NCBI GenBank assembly: GCA_002383485.1
Contig: DFYY01000027.1
Span: 29,263-93,262 of the forward strand
DNA length: 64,000 bases
Reading direction: 5' to 3'
From: Bacteroidales bacterium UBA4070
Lineage (GTDB): Bacteria; Bacteroidota; Bacteroidia; Bacteroidales; VadinHA17
Part shown: piece after piece, positions 7,317-16,473 of the stretch
Layout: each line of letters opens with the position of its first letter
Position numbering within the stretch: the stretch's first letter is position 1
Notes under the pieces: generated by a model
Database searches by the model: none
What the model was told of the DNA's origin: nothing
Seen by the model: only the letters and a program-made list of their open reading frames with translations
Program-made: the position numbers and the translations under genes

Positions 7317-9476
7317 ATGGCAAATAAAAGCGCAATAAGATTCTTCCTCCTTGGATTGCCAATTCTGACAGCATTCAGTCTCCCGGCGGGACACCGCAGT
7401 GACACGGCAGTATCCCCGGCCGGACTTCCGTCTGACGTTCCTGCAATGATCATGCAGGCCTTTCCCAATGATTTCGGAGATGCCCCGGCAAGCTACGGCT
7501 CTGCCTCTCATGTAATGGACGGACGCCGGTATCTCGGAGGAGAGCCTGACGGCGAAGCTTCACATCAGTATTCGGATGAGGCCGACGGGGATGACCTGAG
7601 CGGCCGTGATGATGAAGACGGGGTGACGATCCCGGAGCTGGCGCAGGGTAAAAAAGTTACTATACGTTACCAGGTAGCAACTCCGTATGCAACAGTTTAT
7701 CTGAATGCGTGGATAGACTGGAACGGCGACGGTGACTTCAATGACAACGACGAGAGAATTGCCAGCAATATCAGTAGGACATTCCCTTCTACTTACAGCC
7801 TTGATATCACCGTTCCTGACAATGCAATCGGATCAAAGCCCACGTTTGCGAGGTTCAGGCTGGGAGCCCGGATTAACACTCCCACAGGAACTGCATCGTC
7901 AGGAGAGGTTGAGGATTACATGATAAAGATTGCATGCGTCGGGCCTGAACCCCCAAAGGTTGGCCGGATCACTCAGCCTTCATGCCAAACTCCCACCGGC
8001 AGTGTTGTCCTTGAAGGACTTCCCGGCACAGGCACATGGACCCTCACCAGGCTGCCTGACGGGGAAACAATCACCGGAAGCGGATCATCCTATACAGTTA
8101 CGGGACTGGAGCCCGGCAACTGGACCTATACCGTAACCAACCTGAGCGGCTGCACTTCAGTCCCCTCGGCGCAGATAGAGATCACGGCCCCTCCCGGAAT
8201 ACCAGCGGCACCGGTGATTTCTGCTATCCTACAGCCATCCTGCAACATCTCAACAGGAAGCATATTCATCTCCGGTCTGCCTGCCCCGGGCTCCTGGACA
8301 CTCATCCGCCATCCTGACGGAGCAACATATACCGGAACCGGAGTAAGCACACCGTTAACAGGCATACAGCCAGGCACATATACATTTACCGTAAGAGGCA
8401 CAAGCGAATGTACCTCGCTCCCTTCAGAGGAGGCGATTATCAACCCGCAACCAGTCACACCCACACCGCCGGTGCCGGGTACCATTACCCAGCCTACATG
8501 TGACAGCCCGACAGGAAGTGTGGAGATAACCGGATTACCGGCTGAAGGCAACTGGACCCTGACCCGCTTTCCCGGCAGCATCACTGCCAGCGCATCCGGC
8601 ACAACTTTTACTGTGCTGGGCCTTCATCCCGGATCATATAATTTCACGGTGACCAATGCAGGGGGATGTACCTCGGCAGTATCTGCCGACGTGATCATCA
8701 ACCAGCAGCCCGGTCCTTTCCCCGCGCTTGTAATCCATAATCCTGACCCTGTATGCTATCCCGGCACCGCTGACCTTACAAGACCGGCAGTGACCGCAGG
8801 CTCAACACCTAACCTGACATACACCTACTGGCGTGACGTACAGGCCTCTGTACCGATGAATTCACCGGCAGCGGCAACCGCAGGTACTTATTATATAAGA
8901 GGTACAATACCCGGCGGCTGCTCTTCCGTAAGCCCTGTAACAGTCTCCGTACTGCAGCCACCTGTTGCGGATGCCGGACCGGACCAGGAACTGACATTCG
9001 TCTTTACCGCTGTCCTGGATGCATCCGAACCAGACGAGTTTTCAACAGGAACATGGTCTGTGAATTACGGAACAGGGACGGTTTCCGAACCCGGCGATCC
9101 GAAGGCAACTGTCACCAACCTCTCCGTGGGTGAAAACAGGCTCGTCTGGACCGTTACAAACGGAGTCTGCATTCCCGTTGAGGACGAGTTGCTCATCACT
9201 GTGAGTAAAATAGACATCCCCTCCCTGATTACCCCTAACATGGACAACAAGAACGATAATTTTGAACTCAGGGGTATAGAGGTGCTCGGAAAAGTTGCAC
9301 TTACTGTATTCGACAGAAGGGGAGCATTTGTGTACGGCAATAATGACTATGATAATCTCTGGCATGGGACTGACCACAACGGAAAGACTCTTCCCGATGA
9401 TGTCTATTTCTACGTCATAACTGCGGAAAACGGGCTCTCGATAAGCGGGTACCTGTACGTACGCCGATTATTGTGA
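7317..9476 (+). CDS. GEVED/SprB-repeat surface adhesin with type IX sorting domain
   Basis: A 719-residue exported protein. Order: signal peptide (1-24); a GEVED domain (about 50-206) with an acidic Ca-binding-like DWNGDGDFNDNDE at 134-146 and the name motif at 196-200; three similar SprB-like repeats of about 85 residues (213-297, 298-384, 385-466), each with QPxC, TGS, GLP, WTL and a later CTS; an Ig-like region (470-630); and a gliding/type IX type-B C-terminal domain (about 635-719) with ITPNMDNKND, FDRRG and the terminal YLYVRRL. The design is that of an adhesin secreted and anchored by type IX. An ATG four bases upstream in another frame stops at once and is not used. The repeats are clear on the protein level. 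Confidence 0.85.
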   Translation: MANKSAIRFFLLGLPILTAFSLPAGHRSDTAVSPAGLPSDVPAMIMQAFPNDFGDAPASYGSASHVMDGRRYLGGEPDGEASHQYSDEADGDDLSGRDDEDGVTIPELAQGKKVTIRYQVATPYATVYLNAWIDWNGDGDFNDNDERIASNISRTFPSTYSLDITVPDNAIGSKPTFARFRLGARINTPTGTASSGEVEDYMIKIACVGPEPPKVGRITQPSCQTPTGSVVLEGLPGTGTWTLTRLPDGETITGSGSSYTVTGLEPGNWTYTVTNLSGCTSVPSAQIEITAPPGIPAAPVISAILQPSCNISTGSIFISGLPAPGSWTLIRHPDGATYTGTGVSTPLTGIQPGTYTFTVRGTSECTSLPSEEAIINPQPVTPTPPVPGTITQPTCDSPTGSVEITGLPAEGNWTLTRFPGSITASASGTTFTVLGLHPGSYNFTVTNAGGCTSAVSADVIINQQPGPFPALVIHNPDPVCYPGTADLTRPAVTAGSTPNLTYTYWRDVQASVPMNSPAAATAGTYYIRGTIPGGCSSVSPVTVSVLQPPVADAGPDQELTFVFTAVLDASEPDEFSTGTWSVNYGTGTVSEPGDPKATVTNLSVGENRLVWTVTNGVCIPVEDELLITVSKIDIPSLITPNMDNKNDNFELRGIEVLGKVALTVFDRRGAFVYGNNDYDNLWHGTDHNGKTLPDDVYFYVITAENGLSISGYLYVRRLL

Positions 9477-9484
9477 TGCCATTA

Positions 9485-9517
9485 TTAAAAAAGCAAAGGC
9501 GTCCCTCGCAGGACGCC
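9485..9517 (-). terminator. Terminator of the first susC-susD operon
   Basis: GGCGTCC (9498-9504) pairs with GGACGCC (9511-9517) over a six-base loop, and reading on the minus strand a T-rich tail follows. It lies 28 bases past the susD stop at 9545. The tail is on the minus side, so it serves the minus-strand operon rather than the gene ending at 9476. Confidence 0.75.
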
Positions 9518-9544
9518 CCTACTTGATAATATCAATCAGAAACC

Positions 9545-11017
9545 TTAGTAACCCGGATTCTGCTGAGATGCAATTGCCGGGTTGGCATCCAGCTCGTTCT
9601 GGGAAATCGGCAGGATAGTCTTGAAGAAGGTCCTGTCAATTGTCTTGGTGCGGTGAGTGATGACAACTGCCGGTGAAATGAACTCATCATTGAACTCGAT
9701 GGTCCTGTTGAGCCTGATCATGTCAAAATACCTCAGGCCCTCAGCAAAGAATTCCTTGCTCTTTTCGTCGATGATCATATCAAGGGTCACTGTCGTCTCG
9801 TCAGCAGGAGTAAGAGCCGGAGCCCTTTTCCTTATCTGGTTGAGATAGTCTGCGGCCTTAACCCTGTCGGGTGTCGGGAGTCTGAGAGCAGCCTCGGCTG
9901 CCACCAGGTACATTTCCGACAGGCGGATGACCTTGACATTCACAGCAGAACGTGAGGCCTTATCGCCTGTCATTGCAGAGCCTCCGACATACTTCAGAGA
10001 TGATCCCATCCTGGTGGTTGAAGATTCATCACGTTCCATAATTCCCCAGCGGATATCAGTGGGATCCTGGCTCATCCTGTCAATCCAGTAATCGCTTGCC
10101 ATGAACCAACCCATGGCTCCGGTCACCTTGCCATTACGAAGCAGGTAGTAACCCAGGGAACCGGTTGTAAGGTCTGCCTCAGATGGGAAGATAGCAAGCT
10201 CAAAGATTGACTCTGAACCGAACTGAGTTGACCATGAACCAACCCAGTCAGTATTGGAATAGAGGGAATACTTTCCACTGTTAAGTACTTCTTCAGCAGC
10301 AGTAAGGCTGGCTGTGAAGTTGTCCATAAAGAGATGAACCCTTGCCTCTATAGCCTTGTTTGCCCAGTAGTTCAGGTACCCTTTGGTAGCGGCTTTGTCT
10401 TTTGACAAAAACGGGGCCGCATCAGAAAGGTCCTTCAGTATCTGTGTATAAACAGCCTCAACAGATGCCCTTGTTGGTTGAGCCGTAAATTCGAGGAGCT
10501 CGAGAACAAGGGGTACACCATATGATTCTTTGTTCATGTTGTATGGCTTGCCGTAGAGCCTTACCAGGTCAAAATACATCAGCGCCCTGGCGGTCATGGC
10601 CTGACCTTTGTAGTCGCTGAGCAATGCACTTCCGTTACCTGCATCCTCTATCTTCTGGATGCTCACAATTAAGTTATTGGCCTGAAGAATATTATGATAT
10701 ATCTGGTTCCAGAAGCCTGCGCCCGACCCTGAAGAGGCAGAGTGGTTGAATGAATAGTAGTAGTCGAGTCCCCTGCCCTGCGACCGGATCGCAAAGTCAC
10801 CTCCCTTGGCATCGCCGTAGATGATGAAGTTGCGGCCATAGTAATCTGCTGCAGTCATTTTCCTCATCAGCCCGTTAATTGCCACTTTTGCATCAGTAGC
10901 CGTTTTAATGGATGTCTCAGGATTAGCGTAGTTGCTGGGCTTTACATCAAGAAATTCCTCGCATGATGTCATCAGCATGAGGCCCAGTACCGTAAGTATG
11001 ATTGTTATCTTTTTCAT
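9545..11017 (-). CDS. SusD/RagB-family nutrient-binding lipoprotein
   Basis: A 490-residue lipoprotein: MKK start, hydrophobic core and LMTSC lipobox with Cys19. The N-terminal EEFLDVKPSN and the TPR-rich body followed by RLSEMYLVAAEAALR and a C-terminal IPISQNELDANPAI block are standard for SusD-like proteins. The family sits on the outer surface as a lid on its SusC partner and binds glycan or peptide ligands. It follows susC with an 18-base gap, and a strong terminator lies right after it, so the operon is just these two genes. The substrate cannot be told from the sequence; no degradative enzyme is in the operon. Confidence 0.93.
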   Translation of the reverse strand: MKKITIILTVLGLMLMTSCEEFLDVKPSNYANPETSIKTATDAKVAINGLMRKMTAADYYGRNFIIYGDAKGGDFAIRSQGRGLDYYYSFNHSASSGSGAGFWNQIYHNILQANNLIVSIQKIEDAGNGSALLSDYKGQAMTARALMYFDLVRLYGKPYNMNKESYGVPLVLELLEFTAQPTRASVEAVYTQILKDLSDAAPFLSKDKAATKGYLNYWANKAIEARVHLFMDNFTASLTAAEEVLNSGKYSLYSNTDWVGSWSTQFGSESIFELAIFPSEADLTTGSLGYYLLRNGKVTGAMGWFMASDYWIDRMSQDPTDIRWGIMERDESSTTRMGSSLKYVGGSAMTGDKASRSAVNVKVIRLSEMYLVAAEAALRLPTPDRVKAADYLNQIRKRAPALTPADETTVTLDMIIDEKSKEFFAEGLRYFDMIRLNRTIEFNDEFISPAVVITHRTKTIDRTFFKTILPISQNELDANPAIASQQNPGY

Positions 11018-11035
11018 CGTAGTACCTTTTTATGA

Positions 11036-14000
11036 TTAGAAACTGGCTTCAATGCCGAATGTATAAGTCTTGCCTATTGGCATTTCCCATCCTCTTGAAC
11101 CGTATTCGTTCACCTCGGGGTCATATACCTTCCAGGCGGCAAGCGTCCAGAGGTTGGCACCGTTGAAGTAAACCCTCGCGCCTGACAGCTTTACCTTGCT
11201 GAGAAGGGTCTGCGGCAGGCTGTATCCAAGGGTGATACTCTTCAGCCTTGTGAAATCTGCAGGATGCATATGCCTGCTGCTCTTCTGGTTGACGTCTTCC
11301 ATATCAATTGCAACCCTCTGAGGATAGATGGCATCTTTGTTTGTAGGAGTCCATCTGTTCTCATATGCATCGAGTGACATGATCCTTTCCCAGTAATAAC
11401 CGTCATCGTTAACGTCTTTTCCGGCTGCATCATAGGTGTATCCACCGAGTTTGTAAATGAAGTTAAGCCCGAGGGAGATCCCCTTCCATCCCAGATCAGT
11501 GTTGAATCCACCGAAAAGTTTGGGATGAGCGTCGCCAAGGATGACTTCTGTGGCATTAGTGTAATCATATGTGGCCGGACGTCCGTCAACAGAGAGGTCT
11601 GGCTCACTGTCATTGTTCAGGAACCACAGGTTAAGGCCTGTCTCGCGCTCTACGCCTGCCCATTCGCGACCGTAGATTGCAAGGGTGGATTCACCCTCGG
11701 TATAAATAAATTTCGTACGGTCATCACCGCCGGTAGGTTCATACCATATTATATTCTTTCCTCCGTATAGCTTGGTTACCGTCGATTTAACATGAGATGC
11801 TGTCAGTCCGGCTGTCCATGTGAATCCTCCGGATTTGATAATCTCGCCAAAGAGTTCAAACTCCAGTCCCCGGTTATTTATTTCTCCGACATTCCGAAGA
11901 GTTGAGCCGAAACCTGTAACATTGGAAATAGGAACATCCTGAAGGAGGTTCTTGGATGCCCTGTTGAAGTACTCTATCGATCCGGTCAGCCTCTGCTCAA
12001 GCACCCCAAACTCAAGGGCGATGTTCGAAGTGTAGCTGGTCTCCCATGACAGGTTGGGGTCTGCGATATTACTTACGCCACCCCCGGGCTGCTCCATGTA
12101 TTTGCTTGAATAGCTTGTCAGCGAGCGCCATCCGTAATTTGAGGTGGGAAGCGTTCCGTTCACACCGTAGGAAGCCCTAAGCCTGAGGCTGCTGATAACA
12201 GGAACATTATCCATGAAGCCTTCCTGGTCTATCCTCCATGATCCGGCTACGGACCAGAAATTTCCCCAGCGTGAGTCGGGACCAAGCTTTGAAGAACCGT
12301 CCCTACGGAACGAAGCCGAAGCATAATACCTGTTATTATAGTTGTATTCTGCCCGCGAGAGCATGGAAACCATTGCATTGCCCCAGAAATAGGCGTTTGC
12401 ATCAAGCTTACCCGCCGTAGCTACAGTATGGAGTTCGCTGGTTGCCAGGTTAGTGCCTGTCGATCTCATGTAGTCGGTATTGTTTTTGCCAACTTCCCAT
12501 CCAGCCAGGGCGCTCACATTGTGAACTCCCCCAAATGTCTTGTTGTAGTTGAGGGTGGAGGAAGAGAGCAATTCATTTATTTTAGTGCTGTTCTCTGTCA
12601 CCGATCCGATAAGACTCGAGCCGTTGAAGTGCAGTGCACTGTAGTAAAGATGATCAAAAGTCTGGGTGTTGTCAAATGAGAAGATAGACCTGAGGTTAAG
12701 CCCGGGAAGTATCTTGATTGTTACAGTCTCAGTGGCAAAAACCCTCTGTGTCTTTGACCAGTTCTCCCACTCATTGTTATAATAAAGCGGATTGTAAGCG
12801 TAGCTTCCGAACCTGGCAGTCCAGGGCAGGCCTGTTGCAATATCAGTCGGCCAGTAGAGACCCCAGAGCAGGTTGCGGCTCTGCAGGAAGTAGTTGTTAC
12901 CGAGAGCACGTGTATCATTGAATCCCTCCTGGCTGCTCGTAGAGACATTGATATTGGTGTTCAGCTCGATAAACCGGCCTATCTTTTGTCCGAAGTTCAT
13001 TCTGCCGGTTATACGGTCATACTCATTGATTACACTCCTGCCAAGGTCATTGGTATAGGAAAAGGAAGTGTAATAATTGGATGCTTCCGTACCGCCGCTG
13101 ACAGATATGTCATAAGCCTGGTACACAGCTGTGCGGAAGAGCTCACTCTCCCAGTCGAAGTACTGACCTGCCCTCTCACCGCCGATTGTTAGTGAATTGA
13201 CAGTATGGTCAGGAGCAGAGAAGGTGTAACCGTGCTTGTTGAATCTCTTGTTGAGCTGGGCCAGTGCACTTGTGCTAGCCTCCTCATCGGTCATTCCTTC
13301 ATAAAGCTTGCCGGCATTCCAGAAGTTTTCATAGTAAAGCTCAACCTGCTGCTCGGTACTGGCAGCTTCATAGTTGTCAGTAGCGAACGAGGGGGTTATA
13401 CCCACGGAAGCCTTGAAATTGATCACAGGCTTGCCCAATTTCCCCTGCCTGGTGGTTATTACTATCACGCCGTTTGCTGCCCTGGAACCGTAAAGAGCAG
13501 ATGCGGCAGCATCCTTCAGAACGGTGATCGACTCGATGTCATTGGGGTTAATTGTGTTCATCACGTTACTGGAAGTGTAGATACCCATCTGCGTAACGTT
13601 TCCGGAGATTACCGGGACACCGTCGATAACGTACAGGGGCTCGTTCGATGCATTCATGGAACCGATACCGCGCACCCTGATAGACGACGTGGAGCCAGCC
13701 TGCCCGGACAGAGTTGTAATCTGCAGACCTGCGATCTTGCCACCCATGGCGTTCTCAAAGGAGAGCGTCGGGACATCCCTGATTGCATCAGCCTTGACCA
13801 CGCTGGCAGCGCCGGTGAAGGTCCCCTTGGTGGAAGTACCGTATGCAACAACAATCACCTCATCAAGAGCAAGAGCATCGGTGACCATCTCGACGTTGAT
13901 CACGGATCTGCCGGAAACCGGAATCTCCTGCGTCTTGTATCCGACATAACTGAAAACAAGTACAGCGTCGGAAGCAACGTTGCTCAGGCTGTATTTGCCT

Positions 14001-14167
14001 TCAGCATCAGTGTTGGTTCCCACTCCCCGTGATCCCTTGACCAGAACCACGGTATAGGGGATCGGAGAACCATCTTCAGAGGCGGTTACCGTCCCGGTAA
14101 CACGTGTCTGCGCCATGCCGGCATTGACAAACAATACCGACAGAAAAATGAAGATTAGTTTTTTCAT
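11036..14167 (-). CDS. SusC/RagA-family TonB-dependent outer membrane transporter
   Basis: A 1043-residue protein with a signal peptide (1-19), a carboxypeptidase-D regulatory-like domain (about 22-105), a TonB-box region around DEVIVVAYG, a plug domain (about 115-235) with SIRVRGIGSMNASNEPLYVIDG, and a 22-strand-type barrel ending in YTFGIEASF. It imports oligomers across the outer membrane using TonB energy, together with the SusD partner encoded 18 bases downstream. The pair stands apart from the pectin locus. The divergent neighbour at 14495 is an N-acyl amino acid deacylase-like protein; a functional link is possible but unproven. Confidence 0.95.
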   Translation of the reverse strand: MKKLIFIFLSVLFVNAGMAQTRVTGTVTASEDGSPIPYTVVLVKGSRGVGTNTDAEGKYSLSNVASDAVLVFSYVGYKTQEIPVSGRSVINVEMVTDALALDEVIVVAYGTSTKGTFTGAASVVKADAIRDVPTLSFENAMGGKIAGLQITTLSGQAGSTSSIRVRGIGSMNASNEPLYVIDGVPVISGNVTQMGIYTSSNVMNTINPNDIESITVLKDAAASALYGSRAANGVIVITTRQGKLGKPVINFKASVGITPSFATDNYEAASTEQQVELYYENFWNAGKLYEGMTDEEASTSALAQLNKRFNKHGYTFSAPDHTVNSLTIGGERAGQYFDWESELFRTAVYQAYDISVSGGTEASNYYTSFSYTNDLGRSVINEYDRITGRMNFGQKIGRFIELNTNINVSTSSQEGFNDTRALGNNYFLQSRNLLWGLYWPTDIATGLPWTARFGSYAYNPLYYNNEWENWSKTQRVFATETVTIKILPGLNLRSIFSFDNTQTFDHLYYSALHFNGSSLIGSVTENSTKINELLSSSTLNYNKTFGGVHNVSALAGWEVGKNNTDYMRSTGTNLATSELHTVATAGKLDANAYFWGNAMVSMLSRAEYNYNNRYYASASFRRDGSSKLGPDSRWGNFWSVAGSWRIDQEGFMDNVPVISSLRLRASYGVNGTLPTSNYGWRSLTSYSSKYMEQPGGGVSNIADPNLSWETSYTSNIALEFGVLEQRLTGSIEYFNRASKNLLQDVPISNVTGFGSTLRNVGEINNRGLEFELFGEIIKSGGFTWTAGLTASHVKSTVTKLYGGKNIIWYEPTGGDDRTKFIYTEGESTLAIYGREWAGVERETGLNLWFLNNDSEPDLSVDGRPATYDYTNATEVILGDAHPKLFGGFNTDLGWKGISLGLNFIYKLGGYTYDAAGKDVNDDGYYWERIMSLDAYENRWTPTNKDAIYPQRVAIDMEDVNQKSSRHMHPADFTRLKSITLGYSLPQTLLSKVKLSGARVYFNGANLWTLAAWKVYDPEVNEYGSRGWEMPIGKTYTFGIEASF

Positions 14168-14494
14168 GAAAAAAGGCGTTAGTTAATATAGGTTTGCTCT
14201 CACAAGTTACAAGGAAAAATGATTTTTGTAAAAAAAATTTGTATTACATCATACTGTTTTAAAGCATACTTAAATTGTAGCCGGTGGAGCAAGCTGTGAA
14301 GCTCATTAATTGAAGAAATTAGAACTTATAGACATTCAGGGCCGCCAGCAATACCATACCTGATATATTAAAATTATATGTATTACATATTGTCCGGGGA
14401 AGCTGATTTTCTCATATGTTTAACTTAAAATGTGAAATGTTTTGATAGATTTACTCTCTGTTCACCGTTAATTATTCTCAAATCTTAACCTGCC
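14168..14494. other. A+T-rich divergent intergenic region with a direct repeat
   Basis: This 327-base gap separates the divergent susC and deacylase genes, so it must hold promoters for both. No perfect TAnnTTTG box is found on either strand. A 10-base direct repeat, TGTATTACAT, occurs at 14240-14249 and 14379-14388; the second copy lies inside a short palindrome ATATG-TATTA-CATAT. No RNA gene or open frame is supported. Confidence 0.45.
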
Positions 14495-16150
14495 ATGAGA
14501 CTTTTAAAAGCGCTTCTGCCACTGTTGTTAATAATTTCAGGTTGCTCAACTCCTGTAGTTTATGATGTTCTGATCAGGAATGGAAACATAGCTGATGGAA
14601 CCGGTACCGATATATTCAGAGGAGATATTGGTATTATGTCTGACAGCATTGCCGCCATCGGCGACCTGAAAAAAGCAGTCGGCACAACCGAAATTGATGC
14701 TGCCGGAATGACAGTTGCACCGGGATTCATCAACATGCTTAGCTGGTCAGTGGAGTCGCTGATTGAGGACGGACGGTCACTGGGCGACATCTGCCAGGGT
14801 GTTACCCTGGAGGTGATGGGGGAGGGAGATTCCTGGGGCCCGTGGAGCGAGAGCATGAAAAAGGTTATGAAAGCTTCGCAGGGCGATATTAAATACGACA
14901 TCGGTTGGACCACCCTGGGGGAATACCTCGAATACCTTGAAAAAAAGGGTGTCTCAACGAACATAGCCTCTTTTGTGGGAACCTCCACACTGAGGATATA
15001 TGTGGTAGGGTATGATGACCGCCCACCCACCGCTACAGAGATGGACTCAATGAAACTACTTGTCAGACAGGCAATGGAAGAGGGCGCCATAGGAGTCAGC
15101 TCAGCCCTGGAATACATCCCTGCCAGCTTCGCCTCCACGGAAGAGCTGGCAGAACTGTGCCGGGTTGCAAAAGAATATGACGGCATGTATATCTCACATA
15201 TCCGTAATGAGGACGAAACCTTCCTTGAGGCCATTGATGACTTTCTTAAAATACCGGCCGCCACCGGAATCAGGGCGGAGATCTATCATCTTAAACAGGT
15301 AGGCCGGACAAACTGGCACAAGCTGGACGGGGCGATTGCCAAAATAGACTCGGCTCGTGCGGCAGGTCTCAGCATCACTGCCGACATGTACAACTACCCG
15401 GCAAGTTCGACGGGGCTCGGAATACTGATGCCGGAATGGGTGCAGGAGGGCGGATTTGAGAAATGGGTTGCACGGCTGCAGGACCCGGAGGTCAGGAAAG
15501 TTGTGGGCCCTGAAATCATTAAAACCATTATGAGGAAGCAGGGTACGCCCGAAAAAGTGCTGCTCATTGGTTTCAACACTGATTCGCTAAAGTACCTGCA
15601 GGGCAAAACGCTGGCGGAGATCGCATCAATGAGAGGCAAATCTGCGGAAGAGACCGTAATGGATCTTGTAATTGAGGACAACAGCAATGTGGATGCTGTA
15701 TTCTTTTCAATGTCCGAAGATAACCTGCGGAGGCAGATTGCCCAGCCCTGGATGATGTTCGGATCCGACGGCAAGTCTATGGCTCCGGAGGGTGTTTTCC
15801 TGAAGTCAGCCACCCACCCCCGTGCATATGGCAACTTTGCACGTCTCCTCGGCAAATATGTGCGTGACGAGCGGGTCATCACCCTGGAAGAGGCTGTCCG
15901 CAGGCTTACGTCGCTTCCCGCTGCCACCATGAAGATTGAGAGGCGCGGTGCGCTGAAAGAGGGTTACTTTGCAGATGTGGTTGTCTTTGACCCGGCAAAG
16001 ATACAGGATCATTCAACATTTGAGAATCCTCATCAGCTCTCAACCGGCATGTCACACGTCTTTGTCAATGGTGTGCAGGTGCTGCACGACGGAGAACACA
16101 CCGGCGCCACCCCCGGAAGGGTTGTGCGCGGCCCCGGCTACCGGAGATAA
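14495..16150 (+). CDS. Lipoprotein amidohydrolase of the N-acyl-D-amino-acid deacylase family
   Basis: A 551-residue amidohydrolase with a lipoprotein signal (IISGC, Cys17). It has the family fold: a small beta-domain at the N-terminus, then the TIM barrel. Metal-site candidates are H235 (YISHIRNEDE), H265 (EIYHLKQVGRTNW) and D425 (FGSDGKSMAP). The usual HxH after strand 1 is missing: GFIDxHxH is replaced by GFINMLSW (77-84), and the bridging Cys position is taken by Glu110 (VMGEGDSWGP). This points to a subfamily with an altered metal centre. Known relatives cleave N-acyl-D-amino acids or related dipeptides; the true substrate is unknown. The gene runs opposite to the susC pair and ends four bases before the convergent GlsB-like gene. 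Confidence 0.8.
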   Translation: MRLLKALLPLLLIISGCSTPVVYDVLIRNGNIADGTGTDIFRGDIGIMSDSIAAIGDLKKAVGTTEIDAAGMTVAPGFINMLSWSVESLIEDGRSLGDICQGVTLEVMGEGDSWGPWSESMKKVMKASQGDIKYDIGWTTLGEYLEYLEKKGVSTNIASFVGTSTLRIYVVGYDDRPPTATEMDSMKLLVRQAMEEGAIGVSSALEYIPASFASTEELAELCRVAKEYDGMYISHIRNEDETFLEAIDDFLKIPAATGIRAEIYHLKQVGRTNWHKLDGAIAKIDSARAAGLSITADMYNYPASSTGLGILMPEWVQEGGFEKWVARLQDPEVRKVVGPEIIKTIMRKQGTPEKVLLIGFNTDSLKYLQGKTLAEIASMRGKSAEETVMDLVIEDNSNVDAVFFSMSEDNLRRQIAQPWMMFGSDGKSMAPEGVFLKSATHPRAYGNFARLLGKYVRDERVITLEEAVRRLTSLPAATMKIERRGALKEGYFADVVVFDPAKIQDHSTFENPHQLSTGMSHVFVNGVQVLHDGEHTGATPGRVVRGPGYRR

Positions 16151-16154
16151 CTCC

Positions 16155-16412
16155 TTACTTCTTCCTGAATATCAGGTTAATCAGGAAGAGAATGACTATG
16201 GCGCCTATGGCTCCGGTCAGGATGGCACCAATCCATCCACCGCCAAGGGTCACGCCCAGCTTGCCAAGTATCCAGTACCCAAGCGGAGCACCAATGAGAC
16301 CCACTATGATGTTGCCAAGCAAACCAAGGTCGCTGCCCCTGTATATCAAGCTGCCAAGCCAGCCGGCTACAGCTCCGATGAGAAGAGTAACGATAATTTC
16401 CATCTCTTGCAT
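16155..16412 (-). CDS. GlsB/YeaQ/YmgE-family small membrane protein
   Basis: An 85-residue protein, almost all membrane: three hydrophobic segments with glycine-rich patterns (GAVAGWLGSLI, GNIIVGLIGAPLG, GAIGAIVILFLINLIF) typical of the transglycosylase-associated/GlsB stress family. These small inner-membrane proteins are often induced by stress; their exact role is not settled. An internal start at Met4 (16403) is also possible. It is convergent with the deacylase gene and 61 bases upstream of the pectin-locus tail in the opposite orientation sense (the 16474 gene ends just before its start), so it may be read from its own promoter. Confidence 0.85.
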   Translation of the reverse strand: MQEMEIIVTLLIGAVAGWLGSLIYRGSDLGLLGNIIVGLIGAPLGYWILGKLGVTLGGGWIGAILTGAIGAIVILFLINLIFRKK

Positions 16413-16473
16413 TTTTTTAGGTTTGTACTTAAAGCATTCAGCAAGTTAGTGAATAATTAAAACATATCCCTGT

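Noticed and set aside
13205..14032. 275-codon plus-strand frame opposite susC
   Set aside because: It lies fully inside a strong susC coding frame with clear domains; it is a shadow.
14560..15264. 234-codon minus-strand frame opposite the deacylase
   Set aside because: Serine-rich shadow of a well-supported lipoprotein gene.
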